Source: Adineta ricciae (Eukaryota > Rotifera > Eurotatoria > Adinetida > Adinetidae). From it: a stretch of 64,000 nt of DNA. The translations under genes were made by a program, and so were the position numbers. Below are positions 1 to 8,737 of the stretch, piece by piece. The notes under the pieces were generated by a model. It searched no databases and was not told where the DNA came from. It worked only from the letters and a program-made list of their open reading frames with translations. The stretch covers positions 43,126-107,125 of the forward strand of contig CAJNOJ010000141.1 in assembly GCA_905250025.1 (NCBI GenBank), given 5' to 3'. Position 1 is the first letter of the stretch; every line of letters starts with the position of its first letter.

Positions 1-376
1 CTCAAAGACAAAGACGTGGTAGGAAAAAACGATGCGTACGTTGAAGTTTATGTGGATAAAGATTACAAGCAGCGAACGGTTACCGTCAAAGATACAAATG
101 ATCCAACATGGAACCAAAGATTTACTTTGTGAGTGGACGAAAAAAATATGTTCGAATAATCATGTGACTGGTTTTAGTAATTTGAAAAGCAATCCTGATT
201 ATTTGTATTTGAATGTTTACGACGAGGATGTGGTGGGCCGTGACTCCGTTGGTTCAGCAAAGATTGACTTGAGAAAGCATGTTTATGGCAAAAGTATGTA
301 TAATGTTTGGGTGCCATTGCCACAAATGCTCGGCCTTCGTTCCAATGGCGAGATTCATGTCATCGTCGAACATCGA
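1..376 (+). CDS. C2-domain protein, 5'-truncated by the window edge
   Basis: Frame 1 is open from base 1 and reads as the first half of a C2 domain (DKDVVGKNDAYVEVYVD, then NDPTWNQRFTF). A 49-bp GT-AG intron at 129-177 (GTGAGT donor, TTTTAG acceptor) joins it to a second exon with NPDYLYLNVYDEDVVGRDS and VGSAKIDL. The split phenylalanine codon keeps the frame. C2 domains are usually Ca2+-dependent phospholipid- or protein-binding modules, and the paired acidic loops (DKD, DEDVVGRD) fit Ca2+ ligands. A GTAAGG donor at 377 probably ends the exon; reading through it gives a hydrophobic tail to a stop at 469, most likely translated intron. I could not place the next exon. The 5' end lies outside the window, so the full protein is unknown. 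Confidence 0.72.
129..177 (+). other. Intron in the C2-domain gene (49 bp)
   Basis: GTGAGT donor and GGTTTTAG acceptor. Removing it joins two halves of a C2 domain in frame. The size matches the shortest introns elsewhere in the window. Confidence 0.7.
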
Positions 377-560
377 GTAAGGTGTTCGACTTTTTTAATA
401 TTTATTCTAATTATCGTTTTGTGTATAGCCATAAAACTTATCAACATCAAGATGTGCTTCCTGAACTGATGAAAACTCTCTTTTTCTTCTCGAATATATT
501 TATTGTATCATATTCCATCATATAAAATCGGTTCGTTTGATCATGAAAGTTGTCACTTAC

Positions 561-768
561 ACCAGGAAATGTGTTGGTGTTTTGTTCCGATAACGGCATG
601 TAATTCCATATTTGATTTTATATGAATGACATTTTCTAAGCTGCCAGTTGGCTTGAGTAGTGCTTGTGCTGTTTTATGTGCGTTATTAAACAATGACTTG
701 ACGTTATCGGAATGAATGAAAACGGGAGGGATCAGCTCAAATGGTTCCATCGTCAGTTTTCTTGTTGA
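561..768 (-). CDS. Possible internal exon of an unidentified minus-strand gene
   Basis: The minus strand is open here and reads like coding sequence (for example FELIPPVFIHSDNVKSLF and TGSLENVIHIKSNMELHAV). It is flanked by a CTTCAG acceptor just above 768 and a strong GTAAGT donor just below 561. I recognise no domain and found no partner exons. An in-frame ATG within the exon could be a start. It may be an isolated exon, a decayed gene, or chance. Confidence 0.3.
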
Positions 769-1054
769 CTGAAGTAGCTGAGTGTTTCGAGATGAATAGA
801 TAAATGAAAAGAATAAATTTCTACGCAGTCTACAGGTATTCTCGCACAAATTTTCGATCGATGGATTTATTTTGCACGTCGCGACTTAATGAAAAGAGTG
901 CAAACGCCACTTTAACAAATATAATTAATATGAAAAACATGTTTATCTGACCTTGAAATTATTCACAACCAATATGTTTACTCTGTATTATTCATAGAGC
1001 AGAAAAAATAATTAAAAACGTGTAGGTGCGCCATAGGTGGGTGTAAAACGAAGG

Positions 1055-1061
1055 TATATAG
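1055..1061 (+). promoter_or_regulatory. TATA-like box of the secreted peptide gene
   Basis: TATATAG lies 45-51 bp upstream of the ATG at 1106 and is followed by an ATCAGTGA stretch that could hold the transcription start. The spacing suits a short 5' leader. Confidence 0.4.
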
Positions 1062-1105
1062 TATCAGTGAATATTCGTACACATTGGAATATTGAAGGCG
1101 GCAAG

Positions 1106-1502
1106 ATGATCGGCAAAGTTATGATAGTTTGTTTTGCTTTAGCTATGATGGTATTTCTGGTGAATTGCAAAAGTTTCTATTCTGATAATGATGATGATAG
1201 TTTTGAACGACGCGACAACGTTGTGCAATCGTTATTACGAAGACGATTACAAAAGCGCGGAGAGTGTGGTGGTGATGATGATGACCTTCTCAAAGTTGGA
1301 AAACCCTGTCATCATCATTTTGAGTGTTGCAGCGCTTACTGTGCTCGTACTTGTAAACCTTGTGGTAATGTCGCTCATTGTTTAGATTGCAATCGTAAAG
1401 ATATCAGTGGTCCCACTTGCTCTCTTTCACCTAGTAAGTACGCATACATTTAGCTCTACTGGTAAATTATATAATACAAATATCGTTCTAGGCGACGAGT
1501 GA
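1106..1502 (+). CDS. Secreted cysteine-rich (knottin-like) peptide precursor
   Basis: Two exons, 1106-1433 and 1492-1502, separated by a 58-bp GTAAGT...TTCTAG intron; the second exon adds only a few codons before TGA. Product of 112 residues. The start at 1106 is preferred over an upstream in-frame ATG at 1037 because it puts a hydrophobic signal sequence (VMIVCFALAMMVFLVNC) at the N-terminus. An acidic/basic propeptide follows, ending in a Lys-Arg processing site. The mature part has nine cysteines in the order C-x12-C-x5-CC-x3-C-x3-C-x2-C-x5-C-x2-C, then a distal cysteine; the C...C...CC...C...C core is that of inhibitor-cystine-knot peptides. Such folds serve as toxins, antimicrobials or signalling peptides; which one applies cannot be told here. 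A TATA-like box lies upstream and AATAAA at 1565-1570. Confidence 0.75.
1434..1491 (+). other. Intron in the cysteine-rich peptide gene (58 bp)
   Basis: GTAAGTACG donor and TTCTAG acceptor, phase 1. Splicing gives AGC GAC GAG TGA, ending the protein at once. Confidence 0.65.
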
Positions 1503-1564
1503 CGTGCTGAAGATATCGGTTTCCGTCATGAGGTGTTTTTTGTTTTTAATGTCATAAAAGAGTA

Positions 1565-1570
1565 AATAAA
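1565..1570 (+). terminator. Poly(A) signal AATAAA for the peptide gene at 1106
   Basis: Canonical AATAAA 63 bp after the stop codon, in AT-rich sequence. Confidence 0.45.
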
Positions 1571-2453
1571 ATAGCTGCATTCATACAACTACCATATCAT
1601 TCTTTCATGGTATGTGAGTTACTTTTCAAGAGAACGAATGTTTGATTATGAATTATGCAGCCAAAGATATTGTTGATCATTCAGAAGGATTATTGCATCG
1701 AACGAATTTTTGGTTTACGTTCAATGTACGCGAGACGAGAGAACGATGAGAAATCGTTTTCTTGAAAATTGATGATGCTCGAGCAGGAAGCAAAGCGTCA
1801 TTCACATATTACTCGAACATTTGGCTCTGTCCGTGATTCAAAGTATTCCCAATGAAGACAATACAATCATACTTTTGCAAGAACATGCGTTTGACGGGCG
1901 TCATTCGGAGAGAAATATTGTTAAAATTGTGGATCTCAGTCTCAGTAGACATAATCAACTCTACTTGAGACTTACATTGTTTAAATCATCAGTTGCTTAG
2001 GCCAAACACAGAACGAGATGAACATGGTGTTTCTCACCTGAAGATCGTCATACGTCTGGTGAACTGAAACATCTTTTTTTCCCAACAACCAAAAGAATAT
2101 AGAGGACTCATTGAGTAGCAAGAGAAACAATATCTATCCAGTCACCACATCGAAATAAACCAAACTGCGGCGTTCAGCTTTTCTTACAAAGTGGGTCTTC
2201 TCCGCACTGCTTATTAATGTATGAAAAATCAAAGCGAATCGTACACAATACACATACGTTTGAAAAAATAGTGAAAAACGCTTCTATTGTCATTGCAGAG
2301 CAAGCATGAATCTACACTTCATGTTTATATATGACTGCTTTCATTCAATCTTTCGAATAATACTTTTACATACGAAAATCGCAAATGCTCAACCTTCATG
2401 TCTGCACTGTCATGCAAAAAATTTCATTTAGACTACACTCCCTACGATAACCA
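1571..2453. other. Intergenic stretch, no confident gene
   Basis: No complete gene seen. On the plus strand 1785-2000 is open without an in-frame start and has a protein-like composition. A short start-to-stop frame just before it (about 1647-1750) has similar character. These could be remnants of one decayed gene, but I recognise no domain. Confidence 0.3.
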
Positions 2454-2459
2454 TTTATT
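2454..2459 (-). terminator. Poly(A) signal for the minus-strand peptide gene
   Basis: AATAAA on the minus strand, 36 bases past the TAA stop at 2495-2497. Confidence 0.45.
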
Positions 2460-2494
2460 CAATCATATGAAAATTTAAACAATATTCATTATTC

Positions 2495-2761
2495 TTAACC
2501 ACAACGACAATCGGGATAGTAACCACCACAAAATGCTGGGCAACCACCAGCAGAACGTTTATGACGACTAATCATATCATGAAATACGGCTTGCTGCTGC
2601 TCGCTGTTGTTGAAAGCCAATACATTCGCTAAATATTTCAAGAAAAGGCACTACAACAGACACGAAAGGTCATTGTTTTTACTTTCAGTTATCATTTCAA
2701 AAGAGAAAACAGCACCCAACAACAAAGTAATAAGAAGACCAGTGAAGATAAGTCGCTGCAT
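2495..2761 (-). CDS. Secreted four-cysteine peptide precursor (70 aa), minus strand
   Basis: Two exons on the minus strand, 2761-2683 and 2628-2495, joined across a 54-bp GTAAAA...ATTTAG intron with matching phase. The start ATG opens a clear signal peptide (MQRLIFTGLLITLLLGAVFS). A propeptide of about 30 residues follows, then the dibasic site RHKR. The predicted 19-residue mature peptide has four cysteines spaced C-x3-C-x6-C-x-C and ends in glycine directly before the stop, a typical C-terminal amidation donor. This is the design of a processed neuropeptide, antimicrobial or toxin-like peptide; I cannot choose among them. The gene is too small and too split to stand out as an open frame. 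A TATATAA box lies about 50 bp upstream and AATAAA downstream, which supports a real transcription unit. Confidence 0.72.
2629..2682 (-). other. Intron in the minus-strand peptide gene (54 bp)
   Basis: GTAAAA donor (2682) and ATTTAG acceptor (2629), phase 1. Of the possible acceptors, only this one joins the signal-peptide exon in frame to the Cys-rich exon. An earlier TTGTAG would leave a 32-bp intron and break the frame. Confidence 0.6.
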
Positions 2762-2807
2762 GTTTCACAGTAGAAATTTAAATGAACGTTGATTAGACAA
2801 CGTTCCG

Positions 2808-2814
2808 TTATATA
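2808..2814 (-). promoter_or_regulatory. TATA box of the minus-strand peptide gene
   Basis: TATATAA on the minus strand, 47-53 bases before the ATG at 2761, the same geometry as the peptide gene at 1106. Confidence 0.5.
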
Positions 2815-3923
2815 CAGAGTGTAAGTCATTGTTGTAGCGAAACAATGCTCGTCTGTCGATTTTATCGGTGAAAGACGAAACAAACGGTCAGCATCTCGAA
2901 AAGTGGACGCGTTGACATTCATTTCAGTTTCGAAAGCGTGTATGAAAAATTATTATGACATGTGCCTGATCCTAATCTAATCGTAAGATGTTCTCGGGCG
3001 TCGAACATTTCTCGTAACTGGTTGAGTGAAGGAACACGGCAATTCATTCTTTACACTAGATTTCTTTTTTTAGAAATCAAGTTTAAAAGGTAGAAGCAAA
3101 GTGTGCTGATTGAGGAAAAGAATTTCACTGACTTTGCTTCACGAGATTATTTGTGATAAAAATTGAAACGTCCTCACTACCGATTATTATTCTAGTTGAA
3201 TTAGTTAATGAAAACTAAATGAAAGTGGAGGAGAAGCTTTTACTGGTATATAGGAATCGAAAAGGAGGGAGAGACTCGAGAGTTAGACGTTAAAAGCATA
3301 AAAACGTATGCTTCAGGTATTACAGAATGAGTTCTTTTTCAGAGAAAAAACTTATATTGAAACCATTAAGATACCTTTATATAACTTCAAAGTGCAGACT
3401 AAACGCTTCTCAACGTGTTTGGTATATCATGCAGAGCAGTACCACTTCGTCAATAAAACTACCGTTGACTTCTATATAAGTACACCTGAGCACGTCTAAA
3501 ACGGGAAGACCTTTTATTAAGGGATCACTGGAAATGCTTTTTCAATAGTACGTTGTTTATAGAAAAAATTTACCTCGTTGTCTCTACTATCAGAGAGTGC
3601 AAAATAACGATTGATAAAAAAATATAAACAAACTTTATAACAATCGATGGGAATACCAAATATTTCATTCGTCGAATCAAATAATTTCTTTCTCGATAAA
3701 ACGCACCTTGAAGTATCAAGCATTGTTTCTGTCGCGTTTAATGCAGTCAGACTCTACTTTCCTGAACACATTATTTCCAGTCTGTTATTCAATATATATA
3801 TCGATAGCGACTGGAAATATCTGCACAAATTAGAATCTTTTATTTTGCAATGAAAAGATGCGACTGAAGAGCAGAAGTGTTATGTGAAAAACACAAGTTT
3901 GCTTTCAAAATCGAGTACTGTGA
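2815..3923. other. Intergenic, AT-rich; no confident gene
   Basis: Several short open frames exist (for example 3308-3499 and 3647-3853, plus) but none shows a domain, signal peptide or supported splicing. A TATATAG at about 3246-3252 sits 56 bp before the ATG at 3308, a spacing like the two peptide genes, so an undetected small gene or the leader of the GPCR gene is possible. Confidence 0.3.
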
Positions 3924-4849
3924 ATGGATAACGAGACTGAATCAAGTTCAGACGGTTCCTTCACAACCAACTTCATTGTTTTTCTCGCAATGATAATTGC
4001 AGACGTTCTCGGACCCATATGTGCAATTTTCATTTTGGTATACATTTTTTCTCATTGGTATTCAATGATGAGGCAAACTCTCCATCAACATGCTATTTTT
4101 CTTCTACCTACTGTATCATTCTTATGTATGACATCAGACTTACCATTTTCTATTAGTCACTTCCGTCTTGCTTATGATTATTATCGATTACCATCATTTT
4201 GCCTTTGGTGGTATTGGATCGACGATGTACTTTTGTCCTCAAATCTTCTACTTGCCACAACAGCTAGCATTCAAAGACATTTTCTCATATTTCATCGTCA
4301 TTGGTTTCGTATTAAACGCACACGATGGTTAATCCATTTTACGCCTTGGATCTTCTGTACGCTGTATCCAGTCGTATGGTATTGTATTTTTATTTATCTT
4401 TATCCTTTGTGTAACTGTTTTCGCTGAAGAAAAAAACAAAATGTAACTATCCTTGTTACATCGACATATATCTTGCGTATGATATCGGTTGGTCTCTAAA
4501 CTACTTCGCACCGATATTTGTGATCGTTCTATCAAAGGTTGTATTATTATGTCGGGTTATATATTCGAGATACAAATTACGTCAACACCGAGGAAATACT
4601 TGGAAAAAACAAAGGAAATTAGCTTTACAATTACTTGGATTTTCACTACTTTTTATTTTTGGCTGGAGTCCAGCAGCATTCATAAAACCGGATCTTTTGA
4701 TTATTAATTATTCTAACATAAGTACTGTTCAAAATTCTGTTTACTTAATTTGTCCACTGCAGACACTTATTTGTGTGTTTGCAATGCCGCAGATACGTAA
4801 CTTTCTGAAAAATCCAGTAACTTACCGGCAAAGAGTTATATTCCTATAA
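3924..4849 (+). pseudogene. Rhodopsin-like GPCR with one frameshift
   Basis: The first reading frame (from ATG 3924) gives an acidic N-terminus and five hydrophobic helices: TM1 near NFIVFLAMIIADVLGP, a WWYWIDDVLLSSNLLLATTASIQRH segment typical of TM3 with its cytoplasmic end, and TM4 near WIFCTLYPVVWYCIF. It stops at about 4426. The rest of the receptor continues in another frame from about 4415 to 4849, with TM5 (NYFAPIFVIVLSKVVLLCRVI), a basic third loop, TM6 (LALQLLGFSLLFIFGWSP) and TM7 (PLQTLICVFAMPQIRNF). Overlap of the open frames puts the shift within 4415-4425, at a TTTT run. No GT-AG intron of believable size fits, so this is either a real frameshift or a base error. Without the shift the protein would be about 308 residues, normal for this class. 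Ligand unknown. Confidence 0.65.
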
Positions 4850-5478
4850 TGACTATGTGTTGTTATGAAGAAGAATATTGAAATTAACTCGAGCTTTTAC
4901 ATCCACCCTCAATAGTTTTATTCGGAATTGTTTCACATTTTTCTAAATGACGGAAAGAAATATTCGCCAATATAATGCGCCGATATCACGACGGGATTCA
5001 TCTCGTAAGTGAATTTCCTTTTTTTCACTAATTTCATTTTTTTCCTTTCGCAGAAATCAAATTTAGTAAGCGGAAACGAGTTAGTTAACTCGTCATCAAA
5101 ATTGTCTCGATAAAAATAGAAACTTGAGGGTGTGGGTGAGGGTGGTAGTTGAATAGTTTAAAACTGGAGTACTCGAATTCTAAACTGAAAGATTCAGAAT
5201 TTCAACGATAGTTTCAATACCGGACTCGAGTTAACGATTTCTACAATATTCCAACATGGCGCAGAACGTAAACCAGGAAAATATGATTTTTCCGGGAAAG
5301 TCTGATGAAAAATGAGAAAAGGCTTTCTGCTATATTACTTCTTTTTCTTCGCATTGCATTCTCGCCAGACTTATAAACAAGAAAACCGATTCATTCAAGT
5401 AATTACCGATCATACATCGTCCACCATTACACTTGTTTTACCGATCTTTCTCATTGGGTTTACTTTGAATTAAAAAAA
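4850..5478. other. Intergenic region carrying a dispersed repeat
   Basis: AT-rich, no gene seen. Holds the telomere-like motif and hairpin repeat listed separately at 5124-5252. Confidence 0.5.
5124..5252. repeat. Short dispersed repeat with telomere-like GGGTG tract and hairpin
   Basis: Begins with GAGGGTGTGGGTGAGGGTGG, then TTTAAAACTGGAGTACTCGAATTC and CTAAACTGAAAGATT, and ends GAGTTAACGATTTCTAC. The same order of parts occurs at 12732-13130 in a longer element, so both belong to one family. The hairpin arm (5173-5184) is imperfect here but perfect in the other copy. Confidence 0.55.
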
Positions 5479-8400
5479 ATGGCATCGATTTATAGTAGTG
5501 AATGGTTGTTGATTGGCATTCTCTTGCATTTGAGTGCGGGTAACGTATTTCCTAGTTACAATACAGTTGTAATTCTCTCTGTTTGAGCTTTTCGTATGGT
5601 GTAAGTGTTTCTACTTTTCTCTCTTAAGCAAAATAACATCTCGAGTTAATTTATATGACTGTCCTGCTGTTTATTCATCACAGATACAATATAGATTTTC
5701 TAATATTCGTAAAACATTGGTAAACATCAATTAAAATGTCTTTTATTAATAGGTATATCGTTCAATCAGCCAAAATTTTCTCCATGTGCGTACTGGAATC
5801 CGAATGGAACTTTTTTTGCTAATGCCAGCTCAAAACCTTTTGGATTGTTCGTCAGTGTGAACAACATTGTTTATGCCTCTGAACAAGCTACCAACCGTTT
5901 TCAGGTATGGTCTAATTCAGGTGACACTCCAATTAGAACAGCATCTGCTGGCCTGTCCAACCCAGCTGCTATCTTTGTTCATGACAATGGCGACGTTTAT
6001 ATTGACAAAGGCAGTACGGTTGCCAAGTGGACTTCCAACTCAACCAGCAGCATCGACGTGATGAATGTCGATGCACAATGCATGGGAATGTTTGTTGATA
6101 TGAACAATGCGCTGTATTGCAGTGCTGGCGGCTCCAACAAAGTGCTGAAACGAGCCCTGAATTCCAGTACAATGAATGCAACGGTCATTGCCGGTAATGG
6201 CACTTGTTCATCGCAACCAAATACAATTTGTAATCCTCATGGAATCTTTATTGATAATAATCTCACTCTATATATAGCTGAATATGGTCTCAGTAGAATA
6301 AATCGCTTTAGGAACGGTGAAGTCAATGGAACAGCTATAGTTGGAAGCATGGTACCAGGAACATTTTCTTTAAGTTCTCCGATGGGTGTTGTGCTTGATG
6401 TCGATGGCTATCTCTTCATTGTGGATCAAGGAAATAATAGAATTGTTGGATCGGGACCACTTGGATTTCGATGTATAGTTGGATGTTCTGGTAGTAGTGG
6501 CTCAGCACTCAATCAGTTACAAGGTCCACGGTCACTTGCTTTCGATACTGATGGGAATTTATACGTTAGCGATCGGGAAAATGATCGCATCATGACATAC
6601 ACTTTATTTAACAGCTCATGTGGTAAGTTGCATCCAAATATTCTTGAATTAGTGATGGCGACCATGAGAGGATTATGTCTATGCTAGTGAGTACTATCAG
6701 TAAGGTTTACTTGAAACACAAGAGCATATGAAGATAGCCATAAAAGAGTCATAGGAAGTTGTTGTAGAGTCGATCTTGTTTCGTATTACGACACAATCAT
6801 CGTTGATTCCGACTACGTAGTTGTAATACTTTATCAAGTTTCGTTTACTCATGGAATTCTGTCAAAGTTTTAAATAAGTCTAATATGAAAACGACAGTCA
6901 GTAATCAGCAGCAACTTGATTCTATTAAGTTAAGAAATTAGAACAAATGAGTCTTGTATAGTTTACACCACGACTACATCAACATCGACAAGTTCAACCT
7001 CGACAACCTCAACCTCGACAACGTCAACATCAACCTCAACAACGTCAACCTCAACAAGTTCAACCTCATCAACATCAACAACGTCAACCTCAACCTCAAC
7101 AACGTCAACATCAACAAGTTCAACCTCAACAACATCAACAAAAACAACGTCAACATCAACATCAACAACGTCAACAAGTTCAACCTCATCAACATCAACA
7201 ACGTCAACCTCAACCTCAACAACGTCAACATCAACAAGTTCAACCTCAACAACGTCAACATCAACAACGTCAACCTCAACAACATCAACAAAAACAACGT
7301 CGACATCAACATTAACAACGTCAACGAGTTCAACCTCATCAACATCAACAACGTCAACCTCAACCTCAACAACGTCAACATCAACCTCAACAAGTTCAAC
7401 CTCATCAACAAAAACAACGTCAACATCAACATCAACATCAACAACGTCAACAAGTTCAACCTCAACAACATCAACAAGTTCAACCTCGACAACCTCAACA
7501 TCAACAAAAACAACGTCAACATCAACATCAACAACATCAACATCAACCTCAACAACGTCAACATCAACAAGTTCAACCTCAACAACATCAACAAAAACAA
7601 CGTCGACATCAACATTAACATCAACAACATCAATAATATCGACCTCAACGACGGTATACTCAGGTAAATGTGCTCTCTGTAATTTTAAATGATGTGAAGG
7701 AAAACTATAATTCAAATTTGGATAATGGTAATTGAAATGCGCATTATGATATTGAAAGTGTCGCCTCTTGTCTTTTGAATTATCGTTCTATGTAGCCAAC
7801 TCTTCATGATTTATTCATAAATGTAACAACAATTAGTAGTTGATCGAAATTATCTCTCACGCTCTCGCTTATAAGATCATCTATATTTTTAGTCTCGAAT
7901 GTCTCAAATTGCAGTTTCACGAAATATTCATCTTATCTTGTCTCAAACGTTAAATCAGATTTTACTAGTGCTCAAATCTGCTGTGAATCGATGAACATGA
8001 CACTTATAGAAATCGAGTCAGCCAACGAGCAAGCGCGCATACTCAATATAACCACGTTGATACAAGCTCCTTTTCTCATCGGACTCAATCAAACATGTGG
8101 TACTAACAATTACAGTGCATGGCTTTCAGGCAAACCAGTTTTATTCAGTAATTTCGGTATGTTTAAAATTCGAATGCTATCAGATTGATTCCATTTCTCG
8201 CTTGAGCATCTAAGCTTTGTATATATTTAATACTAATAAATTTTTCCAACGAATATAATAATTGCTCGTTTTAGGCCAACCTTCAGACTGTTCACGCTCG
8301 AAACAGTGCTTCGTTTATGAGAACAATTCTGATGCTCGATGGATAGCTGTAAACTGTTCACTTTTATCCCATTTCGTTTGCGAATCCTATCAAGATATTT

Positions 8401-8606
8401 CTTATCAATGGAGGCGAAGTGCAGGTGATGGAACAAATAATATTCAAACTGCTTATTTATCTCACAAAAACGAGCGAACCACTGTATATCAGCAAGTTAA
8501 TTTAGGAGAAACAAGTTTACTACGTTGTTCTAAATCATGTTTCAAGAACAGCAACTGTATCGCAATCAAATATGAGCAAAGCAACTGCCAGCTGTTTCTT
8601 AGCTGA
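5479..8606 (+). CDS. Secreted NHL-propeller / mucin-linker / C-type lectin / PAN-like protein (720 aa)
   Basis: Five exons, all joined in phase 1: 5479-5539, 5753-6622, 6962-7663, 7959-8156, 8275-8606. Exon 1 is a 20-codon signal peptide (WLLIGILLHLSAG). Exon 2 encodes NHL beta-propeller blades (GVVLDVDGYLFIVDQGNNRI, LAFDTDGNLYVSDRENDRI). Exon 3 is almost pure Thr/Ser, a mucin-like stalk likely to be O-glycosylated. Exons 4-5 make a C-type-lectin-like domain (CCESMNMTLIEIESANEQA ... ARWIAVNCSLLSHFVCES). The tail has CSKSCFKNSNCIAIKY, resembling a PAN/apple module. Many N-glycosylation sequons. Likely extracellular recognition or adhesion; ligand unknown. Each module sits on its own phase-1 exon, the usual setting for exon shuffling. 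Poly(A) signal at 8732. A second allele-like partial copy is at 10448-12198. Confidence 0.85.
5540..5752 (+). other. Intron 1 of the NHL/lectin gene (213 bp)
   Basis: GTAACG donor after the signal-peptide exon and TTAATAG acceptor; phase 1 on both sides restores SAG-ISFNQPKF. Confidence 0.65.
6623..6961 (+). other. Intron 2 of the NHL/lectin gene (339 bp)
   Basis: GTAAGT donor and TTGTATAG acceptor. Conserved in the second copy (10695-11033). Confidence 0.7.
6962..7663 (+). repeat. Thr/Ser-coding minisatellite (long allele, 702 bp exon)
   Basis: Tandem variants of TCAACAACGTCAACCTCAAC and TCAACAAGTTCAACCTCATC. In the gene frame (codons from 6964) it reads only Thr and Ser with rare Leu/Ile. 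Other frames give long Asn-rich or Val/Asp-rich shadows with no biological support. Larger blocks are themselves duplicated: the stretch around 7061-7150 is nearly repeated at 7181-7270, suggesting growth by unequal exchange or slippage. Confidence 0.85.
7664..7958 (+). other. Intron 3 of the NHL/lectin gene (295 bp)
   Basis: GTAAAT donor and TTAAATCAG acceptor, phase 1. Matched by 11256-11550 in the second copy. Confidence 0.65.
8157..8274 (+). other. Intron 4 of the NHL/lectin gene (118 bp)
   Basis: GTATGT donor and CGTTTTAG acceptor. It splits the lectin domain and the join restores NFG-QPSDC. Confidence 0.7.
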
Positions 8607-8731
8607 CCACTGAGACGTTTCTCAATCTAAACTTGAGTTTTTTCTTTTGCTTTAACTATCAATTCAATGAACTTCATCCAAAGTCTTTTCACTCGATGTA
8701 TTGTGCACCATCCAGTTAACGTTTTATACTC

Positions 8732-8737
8732 AATAAA
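8732..8737 (+). terminator. Poly(A) signal AATAAA of the NHL/lectin gene
   Basis: Canonical signal 126 bp past the TGA stop, conserved at 12324-12329 in the second copy. Confidence 0.5.

Noticed and set aside
2579..2632. Plus-strand signal-peptide-like start MKYGLLLLAVVES
   Set aside because: Stops after 17 codons and lies opposite exon 2 of the better-supported minus-strand peptide gene.
7060..7600. CRISPR-like or satellite array
   Set aside because: Units are short, variable and contiguous, without unique spacers, and lie inside a coding exon of an animal gene.
6954..7715. Long Asn-rich (plus) and Val/Asp- or Leu/Met-rich (minus) open frames
   Set aside because: They are other-frame readings of the Thr/Ser minisatellite. 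The supported frame is fixed by splice sites and phase on both sides.
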